Assembly (NCBI GenBank): GCA_963814955.1
Contig: CAWFEX010000012.1
Span: forward strand, 248,001 to 312,000
Reading direction: 5' to 3'
DNA from: DATCJA01 sp963814955
Lineage (GTDB): Bacteria > Acidobacteriota > Vicinamibacteria > Vicinamibacterales > UBA2999
DNA length: 64,000 nucleotides
This document shows positions 43,292-51,611 of this stretch, piece by piece (position 1 is the first letter of the stretch; each line of letters opens with the position of its first letter). The notes below the pieces were generated by a model that made no database searches, had not been told where the DNA came from, and saw nothing but the letters and a program-made list of their open reading frames with translations. Both the position numbers and the translations under genes were made by a program.

Positions 43292-44353
43292 TTGAATCGA
43301 GATTCCAGGTTCACTGCCGCCGCAGGCGTGCTCGCGCGCGCCGTCCAAACGAGGGCATTTCCGGCCGCTGTCGTGGAGGTCGGTAGTGCCGCACGCCCGC
43401 TGTGGCGCGAAGCATTCGGTGGCCTGACGTTCGACGCTCAGACGTCCCCGGCCCGCGAAGACACGATCTTCGACCTGGCCTCGCTCACCAAGGTGCTTGC
43501 AACGACTCCGCTCGCGATTCAGCAGGTCGAGCGCGGTGCCATCGAACTGGATGAAGGCGTCGACACACACGTCGGATGCTGGAAAGGCGACGATCGCGCG
43601 GGAGTGACCATGCGGGACCTCCTCGCTCACTGTTCGGGCCTTCCCTGGTGGACGCCGTTGTTCCGCGAGTACCGCGGCCGCGAGGAGTTCGAACGCGCGA
43701 TCTGCGCGGTGTCTCTGGACTACGCACCGCGCACGAAGTCGATTTACAGCGACCTCGGGTTCATTCTTCTCGGGTTCGTGCTTGCGGGCGACAGAACGCT
43801 GCCGGAGCGCTTCGACGCGCTGAAGGCGCAGATGGGCGTCGTCGAGGATATGCAGTTCAATCCACCGGCGCTCTGGCTCGAGAGAACCGCCCCCACCGAG
43901 ATTGATCCGTGGCGTCAACGTCTTCTTCGCGGCGAGGTGCACGACGAAAACGCGTTTGCGCTGGGCGGCGCCGCGGGCCATGCGGGGCTGTTTGGCACTG
44001 CCGCCGCCGTTGGTCAGCACGCTCGTCACCTGCTGCAGATCCTCGGCGGCAGGGTTGGAGCGTTCCAACGAACATCGCTCGAGACGTTCGTCAGCCGCCG
44101 TACCGATGTTCCCAACAGCTCACGCGCGCTGGGGTGGGACACGATGCTGCCCTCGTCCTCGTGCGGCAGCCGGATGTCACCGCGCGCCTTCGGGCACACA
44201 GGCTTCACTGGCACGTCGCTCTGGATCGATCCCGAACGGGATGTCTACGTCGTGCTTCTCACTAACCGGGTACATCCCTCACGAACGAACGAAGCAATCA
44301 GGCAGGTGCGTCCCGCCCTGCACGATGCCGTGATGGACGGATTGGACGCCTGA
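43292..44353 (+). CDS. Beta-lactamase-fold serine hydrolase, PBP4B-like, in the recycling cluster
   Basis: About 353 residues with the S-x-x-K motif SLTK near residue 63, a Y-x-D/N-like motif in YSDLGFILLG, and HTGFTGTSLWIDPERDVYVVLLTN near the C-terminus, where HTG is the third motif of this superfamily. E. coli has a similar gene (yfeW, PBP4B) next to murQ. No clear signal peptide is seen. The first in-frame start is TTG 43292; GTG 43329 is an alternative. Exact reaction unknown; a role on muropeptides is suggested by the neighbours. Confidence 0.8.
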   Translation: MNRDSRFTAAAGVLARAVQTRAFPAAVVEVGSAARPLWREAFGGLTFDAQTSPAREDTIFDLASLTKVLATTPLAIQQVERGAIELDEGVDTHVGCWKGDDRAGVTMRDLLAHCSGLPWWTPLFREYRGREEFERAICAVSLDYAPRTKSIYSDLGFILLGFVLAGDRTLPERFDALKAQMGVVEDMQFNPPALWLERTAPTEIDPWRQRLLRGEVHDENAFALGGAAGHAGLFGTAAAVGQHARHLLQILGGRVGAFQRTSLETFVSRRTDVPNSSRALGWDTMLPSSSCGSRMSPRAFGHTGFTGTSLWIDPERDVYVVLLTNRVHPSRTNEAIRQVRPALHDAVMDGLDA

Positions 44354-44393
44354 GCCCGTTGTGTCTTGTGGTGGCTCGAGCCGTGCGATGCGG

Positions 44394-45209
44394 TTAAAGC
44401 CGTCCGCCTTGGCCGCCGCCGAAAGGCGACTGCGGGTTTGGTGAGCCAAACGGCATCGTACGGCCCGGACCTGACGGAGGTGTTGGTGTTCGACCGGGCC
44501 CGCCTCGATTCGGTCCATCGAGTCCGGTCCCGCGACCACGGCCCGGCTGCAGCCCTCGGCCCCGTCCGGGAAGTCCGGCGGCGGGCGACAGTCCCGCCGG
44601 CGCGCCTGGTTGGCGCGTGGCCGCGGTGCTGGCAAAAATCCATTCGTTGTAGCGACCCCTGCCGTTGTAGAGGCGGAACGACTGAGCCGTGCTCCGGCTC
44701 GATACGCCAATGATGGGACCAGCAGCCGCAGTCGCAGGCGTTTGCCCGAATGGCGCGGCCCCACTGCGGCCGGCCGCTCCGGGAAACTGGAACCCTCTAC
44801 CTGTCGGTGGTGAGCCAGCGCCAGTCTGTTGTTGACCTCGACCGGCGGGCGACGCGGCCGCGCCTCCCTGCGGCTGTTGTCCCGGAAGTCCAGGTACCGC
44901 GCCAGCCGCCGCCATCTGACCCAGGTACACCGGTTGAAAGTCGGTATTCGTGATGGGGTCTTTGTACAGTTTGCGGATGAAGCGACCGTCGCGCAGCGCA
45001 GTCAAAGACGTGGGAAAGCCGCCGGTACAACGCGAGAAGAGATCGATTGCCTGAACGTACTGTTCGCCACGGAACACAAGTTCCGCCTCTCGCTCGCGCT
45101 GCACCATCGTCCGCCAGGCAGGGAGTGCGACACCCAGCATGATGCTCATCACGCTGAGCGCCACGAGCAGCGCCGCCATCGCATAGCCGCGCTCCGGCTT
45201 GCATGTCAT
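44394..45209 (-). CDS. Pseudopilin-like protein with a Gly/Pro/Arg-rich tail
   Basis: A 271-residue protein beginning MTCKPERGYAMAALLVALS, a type IV pilin-like leader with glycine before the hydrophobic helix (MAALLVALSVMSIMLGVALPAW). A short globular part (REREAELVFRGEQYVQAI, FPTSLTALRDGRFIRKLYKD) resembles GspG-type pseudopilins. The second half is low-complexity (GLPGRGRGLQPGRGRGTG). The ATG at 45209 overlaps the stop of the lipoprotein gene as ATGA. Last gene of the secretion operon. Confidence 0.75.
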   Translation of the reverse strand: MTCKPERGYAMAALLVALSVMSIMLGVALPAWRTMVQREREAELVFRGEQYVQAIDLFSRCTGGFPTSLTALRDGRFIRKLYKDPITNTDFQPVYLGQMAAAGAVPGLPGQQPQGGAAASPAGRGQQQTGAGSPPTGRGFQFPGAAGRSGAAPFGQTPATAAAGPIIGVSSRSTAQSFRLYNGRGRYNEWIFASTAATRQPGAPAGLSPAAGLPGRGRGLQPGRGRGTGLDGPNRGGPGRTPTPPSGPGRTMPFGSPNPQSPFGGGQGGRL

Positions 45210-46502
45210 GGCAGAAGAATTTCCGTCCTTCCCGTTCCCGATTTCCCATCGACTGTCTGGACCGTTACCCTTACCGTGAACGTCCCGGCAGCCCCATAGA
45301 CATGTGCGATCGTATTGCCGGACGTCGTCACATCGTCCGAGTTGTCGCCGAACTCCCAGGTGTACAGACTGGATCAGAGCAGTCGCGGTCCCCTCACCTC
45401 CGCCTGTTACGGTTGCCGTAAACGTGCAGCGTCGGGTGGCAGCGCAGCTATCGGTGATCGAAACGCTGATTGGTGTAATAGGCGGCTTCGGGGTCACGAT
45501 CACGGTCGTCGAGCTCGTCGTCGATTCGCCCGCGACATCCGTTGCCTGCACCGTAGCGGTGTACGCCACTGGCGACGTGCCAGACGGACCAGAATAGGTG
45601 TGTGGAAGCGTTAACGTCACCGGAGCCGTGGCACTGCCACCGGCCAGATTACCCAGGCTCTGTGACGAGCCGTCACCGAAGTCGATTGTTGCGGTTCGCA
45701 ATGTGCTGCCGCCGCTGGGCTTCGTCACCGTGAACAGTACGGTTGCCGTGTTGTTGGTGGCGCTGGCCTGAACGGCCGCACAATTACCTGTCCCTGACGT
45801 CGGCGCGCAGGTAATCGTCACGGTTGGACCTGGGCGTACAGCGACGGTAACATTCGAGCTCGTTTTCGTTCCCGCGGTCGCGTTGACGACAGCCTGTTGG
45901 CTCGTCGTGAGTTGCGTTCGTGCTTCGCCACTCGAGTTGGTGACGACATTGCTGTCGCTCAGGCTTCCCTGATCGGAGGTGAACGTCACACCGATCCCGT
46001 CGAGCGGCTGACCGCTCTCGCTTACAACCGTTGCAATCAATTCAACCGATCCGCCATTTGGTCCGACGGTGCCCGGGTTCGCACGCAGTGTCACGACGTT
46101 TACGGCGGCCGCGCCGACGGTGATCTCGACTGCGTTCGTGGCGGTTTCGCCGCCGGAGGCCGCGCCGGAGATCGCCTGGATACGCGCCACGCCGGAACTG
46201 TTGGCGGCGAAGAAGGTCGTCACTGCAACGCCGTTGCGCGTTTGCGATTCCGCCGGTTCAACCCGTCCCACTGTCGTCGTGAACCTGACCGTGGTGCCAT
46301 TCTGGACGGGGGTGCCGGCCTGTTCCGTGACGATCGCCATGATCTCGGTCGTGCCGTTTGGGGGCAGTACTCGTGCTGCCGCAGAAATCGTGATAGTTGA
46401 CTGGGTCGGCGCCAGGAGCTGCGCGCGATCGCAGCCGGCGAGGGCAGCCGTCACGGCCAACAACGCGTAGGAAGCGGTGACAGACGATGGTTTGTTGATC
46501 AT
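45206..46502 (-). CDS. Lipoprotein with Ig-like/PKD repeats, one frameshift
   Basis: The protein starts MINKPSSVTASYALLAVTAALAGC in two adjoining parts, a lipoprotein signal with the cysteine in LAGC. Three or more bacterial Ig-like segments follow (ITISAAARVLPPNGTTEIMAI, VVTLRANPGTVGPNGGSVEL, VTFTSDQGSLSDSN), then a PKD-like region (TATIDFGDGSSQS). The frame changes at about 45362-45370; the new frame continues YTWEFGDNSDDV, HVYGAAGTFTVRVTVQTVDG, completing the PKD domain and ending at TGA 45206. It lies inside the secretion operon, 5 bp after a pseudopilin gene, so it may be a surface or pilot-like part of that machine. Confidence 0.72.
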
Positions 46503-46507
46503 TCGCG

Positions 46508-46921
46508 CTACCAGTCGGCGTACATCGTGCCATCCAACGCCCGACCCTCCGATCCGCTCTTGACGTCGAAAACACCTGCCTGCGCCGACGGGTTCGCAGG
46601 ATCGATTTCCGACATCGTCACCTGCCATGTCGTGTTCGAATTGGTGAACGGATCCTGCGGTAACGCACGAAGGTATTTTTCCGACACGAGCGAATCGAGC
46701 GCCGGCGGATATGCGTTCTTGTCTGCGTAGTACTGATCGATCGCGTCCCGCATCCGGAAGAGGTCCTCCTTCAGTACCGCTTCCTTCGCCCGTGTCTGGC
46801 TGTTGGCATGCACCGCAAGGCCGATTCCCGCCAGAATCACGATGAGCGACATGACGATCAGCAGCTCGATGAGGGTGAACCCCGTCCACTGCGGAAGTCG
46901 TTGACGCGTCTGCCTTTTCAC
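46508..46921 (-). CDS. gspG: GspG-type pseudopilin
   Basis: A 137-residue pseudopilin with the prepilin peptidase site and helix QWTGFTLIELLIVMSLIVIL: glycine at -1, phenylalanine at +1 and glutamate at +5. The C-terminal region YADKNAYPPALDSLV, KYLRALPQDPFT and ALDGTMYADW follows the GspG pattern. I start it at GTG 46921; the longer ATG 46948 start overlaps the previous gene. Together with its neighbour it should form the pseudopilus. Confidence 0.88.
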   Translation of the reverse strand: MKRQTRQRLPQWTGFTLIELLIVMSLIVILAGIGLAVHANSQTRAKEAVLKEDLFRMRDAIDQYYADKNAYPPALDSLVSEKYLRALPQDPFTNSNTTWQVTMSEIDPANPSAQAGVFDVKSGSEGRALDGTMYADW

Positions 46922-46922
46922 T

Positions 46923-47402
46923 TCACCAGTCCTGATATTTCGTCCCATCGAGTGCGGTGCCGTTGAACTTCGTGTACACGTCGAACACGTTCTGCCCGCC
47001 CCAGCTTTGCGACGTCGGCGAGTCCTGGTACGAGCGCAACCCCCATTCCGTCGAACCGGTCATGGGATCGACTGGTACACGCCTGAGAAATTTGAGCTTG
47101 CGTCCGGACGCGTCGTTGGCGGCCGAAACACCTTCGACGAGCGTTTCGAGGTCCGGTGGATATCCTTCGCTCCCGGGTTCCAGCTCTGTCGTCGGAATGC
47201 GTCCCTGATCGACGGCATTCTTGAACTGATCGAGCGCGGTGCGCATTTCGCGAAGCGACCGGCGAAGCTCGGCCTCGCGCTGTCGTTGGGAGACGACCTG
47301 CGCCAGCGGCATTACCGCCGACGCAAGCACCAGTAAAATCGTCACGACAACGAGCAACTCGATGAAGGTGTATCCGTTCTCGGGGCGGCGGAGCTTCCTC
47401 AT
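46923..47402 (-). CDS. gspG: GspG-type pseudopilin
   Basis: A 159-residue protein with the prepilin site ENGYTFIELLVVVTILLVL (glycine -1, glutamate +5 after cleavage at G-Y), the helix, QREAELRRSLREMRTALDQFK, and the C-terminal GspG pattern YPPDLETLVEGV, LRRVPVDPMTGSTEWGLRSY and ALDGTKYQDW. It resembles the following gene in its ending, so the two probably arose by duplication. Tyrosine rather than phenylalanine at +1 is unusual. Confidence 0.88.
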   Translation of the reverse strand: MRKLRRPENGYTFIELLVVVTILLVLASAVMPLAQVVSQRQREAELRRSLREMRTALDQFKNAVDQGRIPTTELEPGSEGYPPDLETLVEGVSAANDASGRKLKFLRRVPVDPMTGSTEWGLRSYQDSPTSQSWGGQNVFDVYTKFNGTALDGTKYQDW

Positions 47403-49864
47403 TACTTGACGATGACCGGCGTTATTGTTCCGAACTGCAGCGTCACGGGTGTTCCTCTTGGAGCCGCCGCCGCGCCCGTGACCGCGAGATTTGCGGCGCC
47501 GCCGCCAACGGCATCGAAGACCACGGCGGCAAGGAGTCCGGTGCCCGCCACGCCCGTCTGATCGCCTGTTCTCACGATGGCTATGTCGATGCGGCCGGTC
47601 GTAGCGTCCACCTGTTGGGTAAACGTGGCGGCGATGCCGCCGGTGCGCATGAAACTTCCTTCCTGGACCGCGCGGACCCGAAGCGCCGACGGGTTGAACG
47701 TGAGCGTCAGCGTCACGCTCGATATCTGCGAGGCGCCGACGATCGACACCGGTACGGTGTACGGACCCGCACCGACGAGAAACTCCGGCCCCGGCGGCGA
47801 AAGAATAATCTGACCGCTACCCGGGGTGCTGGGGATCGCGGCCGGCGGAGCTCCACCAGCCGGCGCGCCGGGAGCAGGCACGACAGGGGCCATCGCCTCA
47901 GGCTGGGCCGGTGCGGCAGGAACCGTCGTCGTCCCGGGAATCTGAGAACTACCTGGCGGTACCACTGGAACACCGCCGGGACCGGGTGCTCCCGGCTGTC
48001 CGACATTCGGAGCACCCGGAATCGGCACGACCGGCGTCGGCACGGGGACGGCGGCGCCGGGCGCCAACGGCACACCCGGCGCGACGTCAGCAGGAGCTGG
48101 TGCGGCAATGAGCGGCGGCGGTCCGCCGAGGCCAAGGCTCTGCTGCGATCCGATGAATATCGGACTCACATCCTGGAATGTCAGCTCCTGCGTTCGTACG
48201 ATGCGCGGAGTCAACAGCATGACGATGTCGGTTTGCTTGATCTCGCTATCGTTCGATGCAAGCAAACTCCGCAGTATCGGCAGGCGCAGCAAGCCGGGAA
48301 TTCCGCGGAGAGAGCGCCGTTCCTCCTCGCGCAGCAAACCCGCGAGCAGGTTCGATTCGCCGTCGCGCAGCCTCAGGCGTGTTTGTACTTTTCGGGATCC
48401 AAACGAGGGAAGGTTCTGACCTGCGATGTTGATGTCCTGGCCGAGCGTGCTGTTTTCGACGATCAAATCGAGGATGACGTCGCCTTCGAACGTCACTCGC
48501 GGCGTGACCTGGATGTTTACCCCAACCGGCCGGTAGTTGAATGACGTGAGAGGGTTGAAATTCGCGCCGCCCTGCGCCACCGGCGTAAATACCGTGGCCG
48601 GAACCGGAATCTCGTCGCCCAGATTCAGCGTGATCTGCTGTCCTTCGGCGCCGCGAAGCTGCGGTTTCGCGATCAGCCGTGTTTCCGAGTCGCTCTCCAG
48701 GAACCGCACCACGGCAGACGGGACCGAGAGATAGAAATCTGCCGTCGAAATGCCGCGCGTAATCGTGTTCAGGTTGAACGGCTGCGGCGACAGCGTTGCC
48801 GTGTTGTCATCCGCGGTGCCGCGCGGATCGGTCTCGGGAGAAAAGACTGCGTTGATCGCGAATTGCGACAAGTCGATGCCGAACTGCTTGGCGCGCCCGC
48901 GACTGACCTCGAGAATCTGGACGTCCAGAACGACTTCGGCCTTTGGGTTGTCGTTCTGCTCGACGACGCGCTGAATGATCTGAACGATGTTGGCACTCGC
49001 GCGAACGGTGATCGTGTTGTTGGTCTTGTTGGCGACGATCTGCGGTGCTACCGCGAGAGCCGGGATGCGAATGACGCCGTTCAGGATTTGCGCCACCTCG
49101 GTTGCATCCGCATGGGAAATGAAGAAGGTGCGAATCACCTGCTCCTCGTACAGCGCGCGCTTCTGCGCGTTGTCGGGGATGACCATGATGGTGCGTTCGT
49201 TGATCACCTTGAAGAACAGCTGATTCGCCGCAAGGATCTGATTCAGCGCCTGCTCGAACGTCACGCCGCGCATCTGCACCGAGTAGCTCCGATCGGCGTA
49301 ATCGCGCTCGAATGTGACGTTGATCCCGGCGGACATGCCCATGGAATTGAGGATGTCCCGCAGGCTGGCGTTGTTGAACACGACGTCGATGGGATCCCGC
49401 GAAGCGGGGTTGAGCAGCGGCTCGGGTGATTGACGCGCCGCCTGCTGGAGCTGTTGAACGGTAGGTTGGGGACGAGACGCCTCGGCCAGATCACGCAGGC
49501 GCCGCTCCATTTCGATCACCTTGGCGGCGATTTGGCGATTCGTGGGATCGAACTCGCTGGCGCGGCGGTATTCGCGCATCGCGTCCTCGATCTGTCCGCG
49601 TGCTTCCAGTACCCGTGCCTGATCGAGGTGCCGGATCGACGCGCTTACCATGGCGCGCTCGAGCGCGATCTGATAGTCGATGCGGTCGGGATTCTCCTGG
49701 ACCGCCTGCCGGTAGTGCTCGACGGCAGCGTCCCAGTCACCCGCCCGTGCCGCGCTCTCGCCTCGGCCGAATGCGCGGCCGGCGCCACAGCCGGCGCCGA
49801 TGGCCGCGATCACCAGGATGGCGAGGAGCCTGACAGCGTTTCCGATACGTAGTCGATGCATCAT
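47402..49864 (-). CDS. Secretin (GspD/PilQ type) with N-terminal TPR and C-terminal cohesin-like domain
   Basis: Outer-membrane channel of the secretion/pilus machine, 820 residues. In order: a lipoprotein-like signal (VIAAIGAGC), a TPR region (about 30-125), a secretin N-domain with PIDVVFNNASLRDILNSM and GVTFEQALNQIL, an N1-like domain (RTFFISHADATEVAQILNG), the secretin core (EVVLDVQILEVSRGRA, IQVTPRV, LLAGLLREEERR, PILRSLL), a long Pro/Gly/Ala linker, and a C-terminal cohesin-type module from about residue 690 (VPVSIVGASQISSVTLTLTF, VVFDAVGGGAANLAV). TPR and cohesin additions are not part of GspD or PilQ in Proteobacteria. It overlaps the pilP-like gene by four bases. Confidence 0.9.
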   Translation of the reverse strand: MMHRLRIGNAVRLLAILVIAAIGAGCGAGRAFGRGESAARAGDWDAAVEHYRQAVQENPDRIDYQIALERAMVSASIRHLDQARVLEARGQIEDAMREYRRASEFDPTNRQIAAKVIEMERRLRDLAEASRPQPTVQQLQQAARQSPEPLLNPASRDPIDVVFNNASLRDILNSMGMSAGINVTFERDYADRSYSVQMRGVTFEQALNQILAANQLFFKVINERTIMVIPDNAQKRALYEEQVIRTFFISHADATEVAQILNGVIRIPALAVAPQIVANKTNNTITVRASANIVQIIQRVVEQNDNPKAEVVLDVQILEVSRGRAKQFGIDLSQFAINAVFSPETDPRGTADDNTATLSPQPFNLNTITRGISTADFYLSVPSAVVRFLESDSETRLIAKPQLRGAEGQQITLNLGDEIPVPATVFTPVAQGGANFNPLTSFNYRPVGVNIQVTPRVTFEGDVILDLIVENSTLGQDINIAGQNLPSFGSRKVQTRLRLRDGESNLLAGLLREEERRSLRGIPGLLRLPILRSLLASNDSEIKQTDIVMLLTPRIVRTQELTFQDVSPIFIGSQQSLGLGGPPPLIAAPAPADVAPGVPLAPGAAVPVPTPVVPIPGAPNVGQPGAPGPGGVPVVPPGSSQIPGTTTVPAAPAQPEAMAPVVPAPGAPAGGAPPAAIPSTPGSGQIILSPPGPEFLVGAGPYTVPVSIVGASQISSVTLTLTFNPSALRVRAVQEGSFMRTGGIAATFTQQVDATTGRIDIAIVRTGDQTGVAGTGLLAAVVFDAVGGGAANLAVTGAAAAPRGTPVTLQFGTITPVIVK

Positions 49865-50433
49865 TGTCCTGACAGACGAATGCTCTGACGTCCGCGGCCG
49901 TCGACATAGGCGAGTTCCACCGCCTCAGGGGCGACCCTCAACATCCGGTAACGGCCTTCGATCGTATCGCCTTCCTTCCCGTAGAAGACGTTTCCCTTGC
50001 CGTCGCTCAGGATAGCCACGCGGCCGGCCTGACTGGGCGCATCGACCAGGCCGATGAACCTGAGAGGGATCGGCGGCAGTGGCGGCGGCGGTGGCGGGCC
50101 CGCCGGTGCGACTGCCTGAGGAGGTGCCACAACGGTACGCGAAGCCCCGCCCCCGCCCGAGGGAGCTGCGGGGGGCGCTGGTGCGACCCGTGCCTCGAAT
50201 CGAAACGGGTTGCGATCGGGCTCTTCGAGGGTTACCGGTGTCCGTCGGAGCAGCTCCAGCTTTACGTCGTCTAATTTGGTCTCGTCGGATTGCGATGCCC
50301 GCGCCCGCGAACGCGTGGCCGGGCGGGAACGCGCGGCGGCGGGATCTTCGCCCCGCGATATCAGCACCGTGGTGAGCAGAATCGCTCCCCCACCCACGAT
50401 TGCAAGCAGCACTCCGCGGCGGGGGACGTTCAT
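49861..50433 (-). CDS. pilP: PilP/GspC-like periplasmic connector
   Basis: A 190-residue protein with one N-terminal membrane helix (about 8-26, VLLAIVGGGAILLTTVLI), a Pro/Ala-rich linker and a C-terminal beta domain (about 118-190) with LPPIPLRFIGLVDAP, GRVAILSDGKGNVFYGKEGD and RMLRVAPEAVELAYVDGRGRQSIRL. This layout fits proteins that link the inner-membrane ring to the secretin. Overlaps of four bases on both sides show tight coupling. The symbol is by position and shape. Confidence 0.72.
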   Translation of the reverse strand: MNVPRRGVLLAIVGGGAILLTTVLISRGEDPAAARSRPATRSRARASQSDETKLDDVKLELLRRTPVTLEEPDRNPFRFEARVAPAPPAAPSGGGGASRTVVAPPQAVAPAGPPPPPPLPPIPLRFIGLVDAPSQAGRVAILSDGKGNVFYGKEGDTIEGRYRMLRVAPEAVELAYVDGRGRQSIRLSGQ

Positions 50434-51017
50434 TGCGGCATTTCCCGGAAGTACGTGGAAAGGTCGAGCGTCACAACCAGAGAGCCGCCGTCGTCGGCGC
50501 CTTCCGCGAGTTGCACGTTGTCGATGACGACGAATTCGCGCGATGTCTCCAGCTGATAAATGAACGCACGCATGTCCGCGTACGTGCCCTCCAGAATCAG
50601 CTGGATCTGAAGACGCGTCAGCGTGCTGCCGCTCTCCACGACCGGCGCATACGTCGCACGGCGGTACTCGAGGTCGGACTCGCGAGCAAGCTGGGCCAGC
50701 CGAAGGTACGTCAACCGCCTCGCGCCGGCTAGATCGCGTGGCAGCACCTCGTTGTAAAAGGTGGTCAGCTCCGCCGACGCCCTCGACTTGCCGGTCAGTA
50801 CGCCGGACGCTTCGTCGTGCTCCACCCGCGCCTGCGACAAGGACTGCTCTGCGGTCCGCTCGCTCTCGGTCACATTGGCGACGCGATCCGACAACGGCGA
50901 GACGACCGCGACGTACACGACGGCGTTGAGCAGCACCGCCACGCCCAGGCCAATCAGGAGACGACGGTGTTCGGCGGCAGCGCGGCGCACGAGCGAAAGG
51001 CCGTGTGTGGAGTCCAC
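50430..51017 (-). CDS. pilO: PilO-like inner-membrane alignment protein
   Basis: A 195-residue protein with an N-terminal membrane helix (about 20-40, LLIGLGVAVLLNAVVYVAVV), a coiled-coil stretch, and a C-terminal ferredoxin-like domain (TYLRLAQLARESDLEYRRA, LTRLQIQLILEGTYADMRAFIYQLE) typical of PilO/GspM. It partners PilN, encoded immediately upstream with no gap. Confidence 0.83.
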   Translation of the reverse strand: MDSTHGLSLVRRAAAEHRRLLIGLGVAVLLNAVVYVAVVSPLSDRVANVTESERTAEQSLSQARVEHDEASGVLTGKSRASAELTTFYNEVLPRDLAGARRLTYLRLAQLARESDLEYRRATYAPVVESGSTLTRLQIQLILEGTYADMRAFIYQLETSREFVVIDNVQLAEGADDGGSLVVTLDLSTYFREMPQ

Positions 51018-51611
51018 TTAACCCCCCGCTCCTTCGACTGGAGTCGCGCCTTCCGGCGGCGCCGGCGGCACATAGGCGCCTTCAATAACGGCTTCGATCA
51101 GCCCCTCGGTGTTCGTCTGCTCCTGAATGGACAGAACGTTGTGAAACGACCCGCGTTGTTCGAGCGCTTCGATGAACGCGTCGAGATCCTCAGAACGCCG
51201 CGACTCGACGCCGATGCCGACGACGAAGCTCGTTTTCTCGAGCCGAGGCTGCACGGCGGTGATCCGAACGTCGGAAGGAAGGGTCGCTTCGAACTCCGAC
51301 AGCAGGTCGGTCCACGAAAACGCGCGCTGGTCGATGATGGCGTTCGCTTCGCGCGCGGCGTTCGCCACGACCTGCAGTTCCTGCGGATCGATCTGCGACC
51401 GAATTCGGACGGCTTCGGCCCGCAGCCGCGCGGCTTCACGCCCCGCCTCGGCGGCGCGGGCGCCAAGCGTCGACTGGCTCGCGCCGAGCCGCACGATTTG
51501 GATCCCGTTGAACGCCGTCAAGCCAATGACGATGGCGACGGCCAGGCCGAGCACGACGTGAACAACGCGTACGTTATAGAACGGGCGGGTGGCCAGGTTG
51601 GTGCGCAGCAT
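51018..51611 (-). CDS. pilN: PilN-like inner-membrane alignment protein
   Basis: A 197-residue protein starting MLRTNLATRPFYNVRVVHVVL, the N-terminal motif used by PilN to dock on PilM, then a membrane helix (about 20-40) and a periplasmic domain with FSWTDLLSEFEATLPSDVRITAVQP. It overlaps pilM by one base. GspL C-terminal halves have the same role in type II systems. Confidence 0.83.
   Translation of the reverse strand: MLRTNLATRPFYNVRVVHVVLGLAVAIVIGLTAFNGIQIVRLGASQSTLGARAAEAGREAARLRAEAVRIRSQIDPQELQVVANAAREANAIIDQRAFSWTDLLSEFEATLPSDVRITAVQPRLEKTSFVVGIGVESRRSEDLDAFIEALEQRGSFHNVLSIQEQTNTEGLIEAVIEGAYVPPAPPEGATPVEGAGG

Noticed and set aside
36564..44353. Beta-lactam resistance genes
   Set aside because: Both serine hydrolases have S-x-x-K motifs but also belong to broad esterase/peptidase families; context points to envelope or muropeptide roles.
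44394..46889. One 831-residue frame covering the Ig lipoprotein and the third pseudopilin
   Set aside because: The join is produced by a one-base frameshift near 45365. In the corrected frame the PKD domain ends at TGA 45206 and a new gene with a pilin leader starts at ATG 45209.
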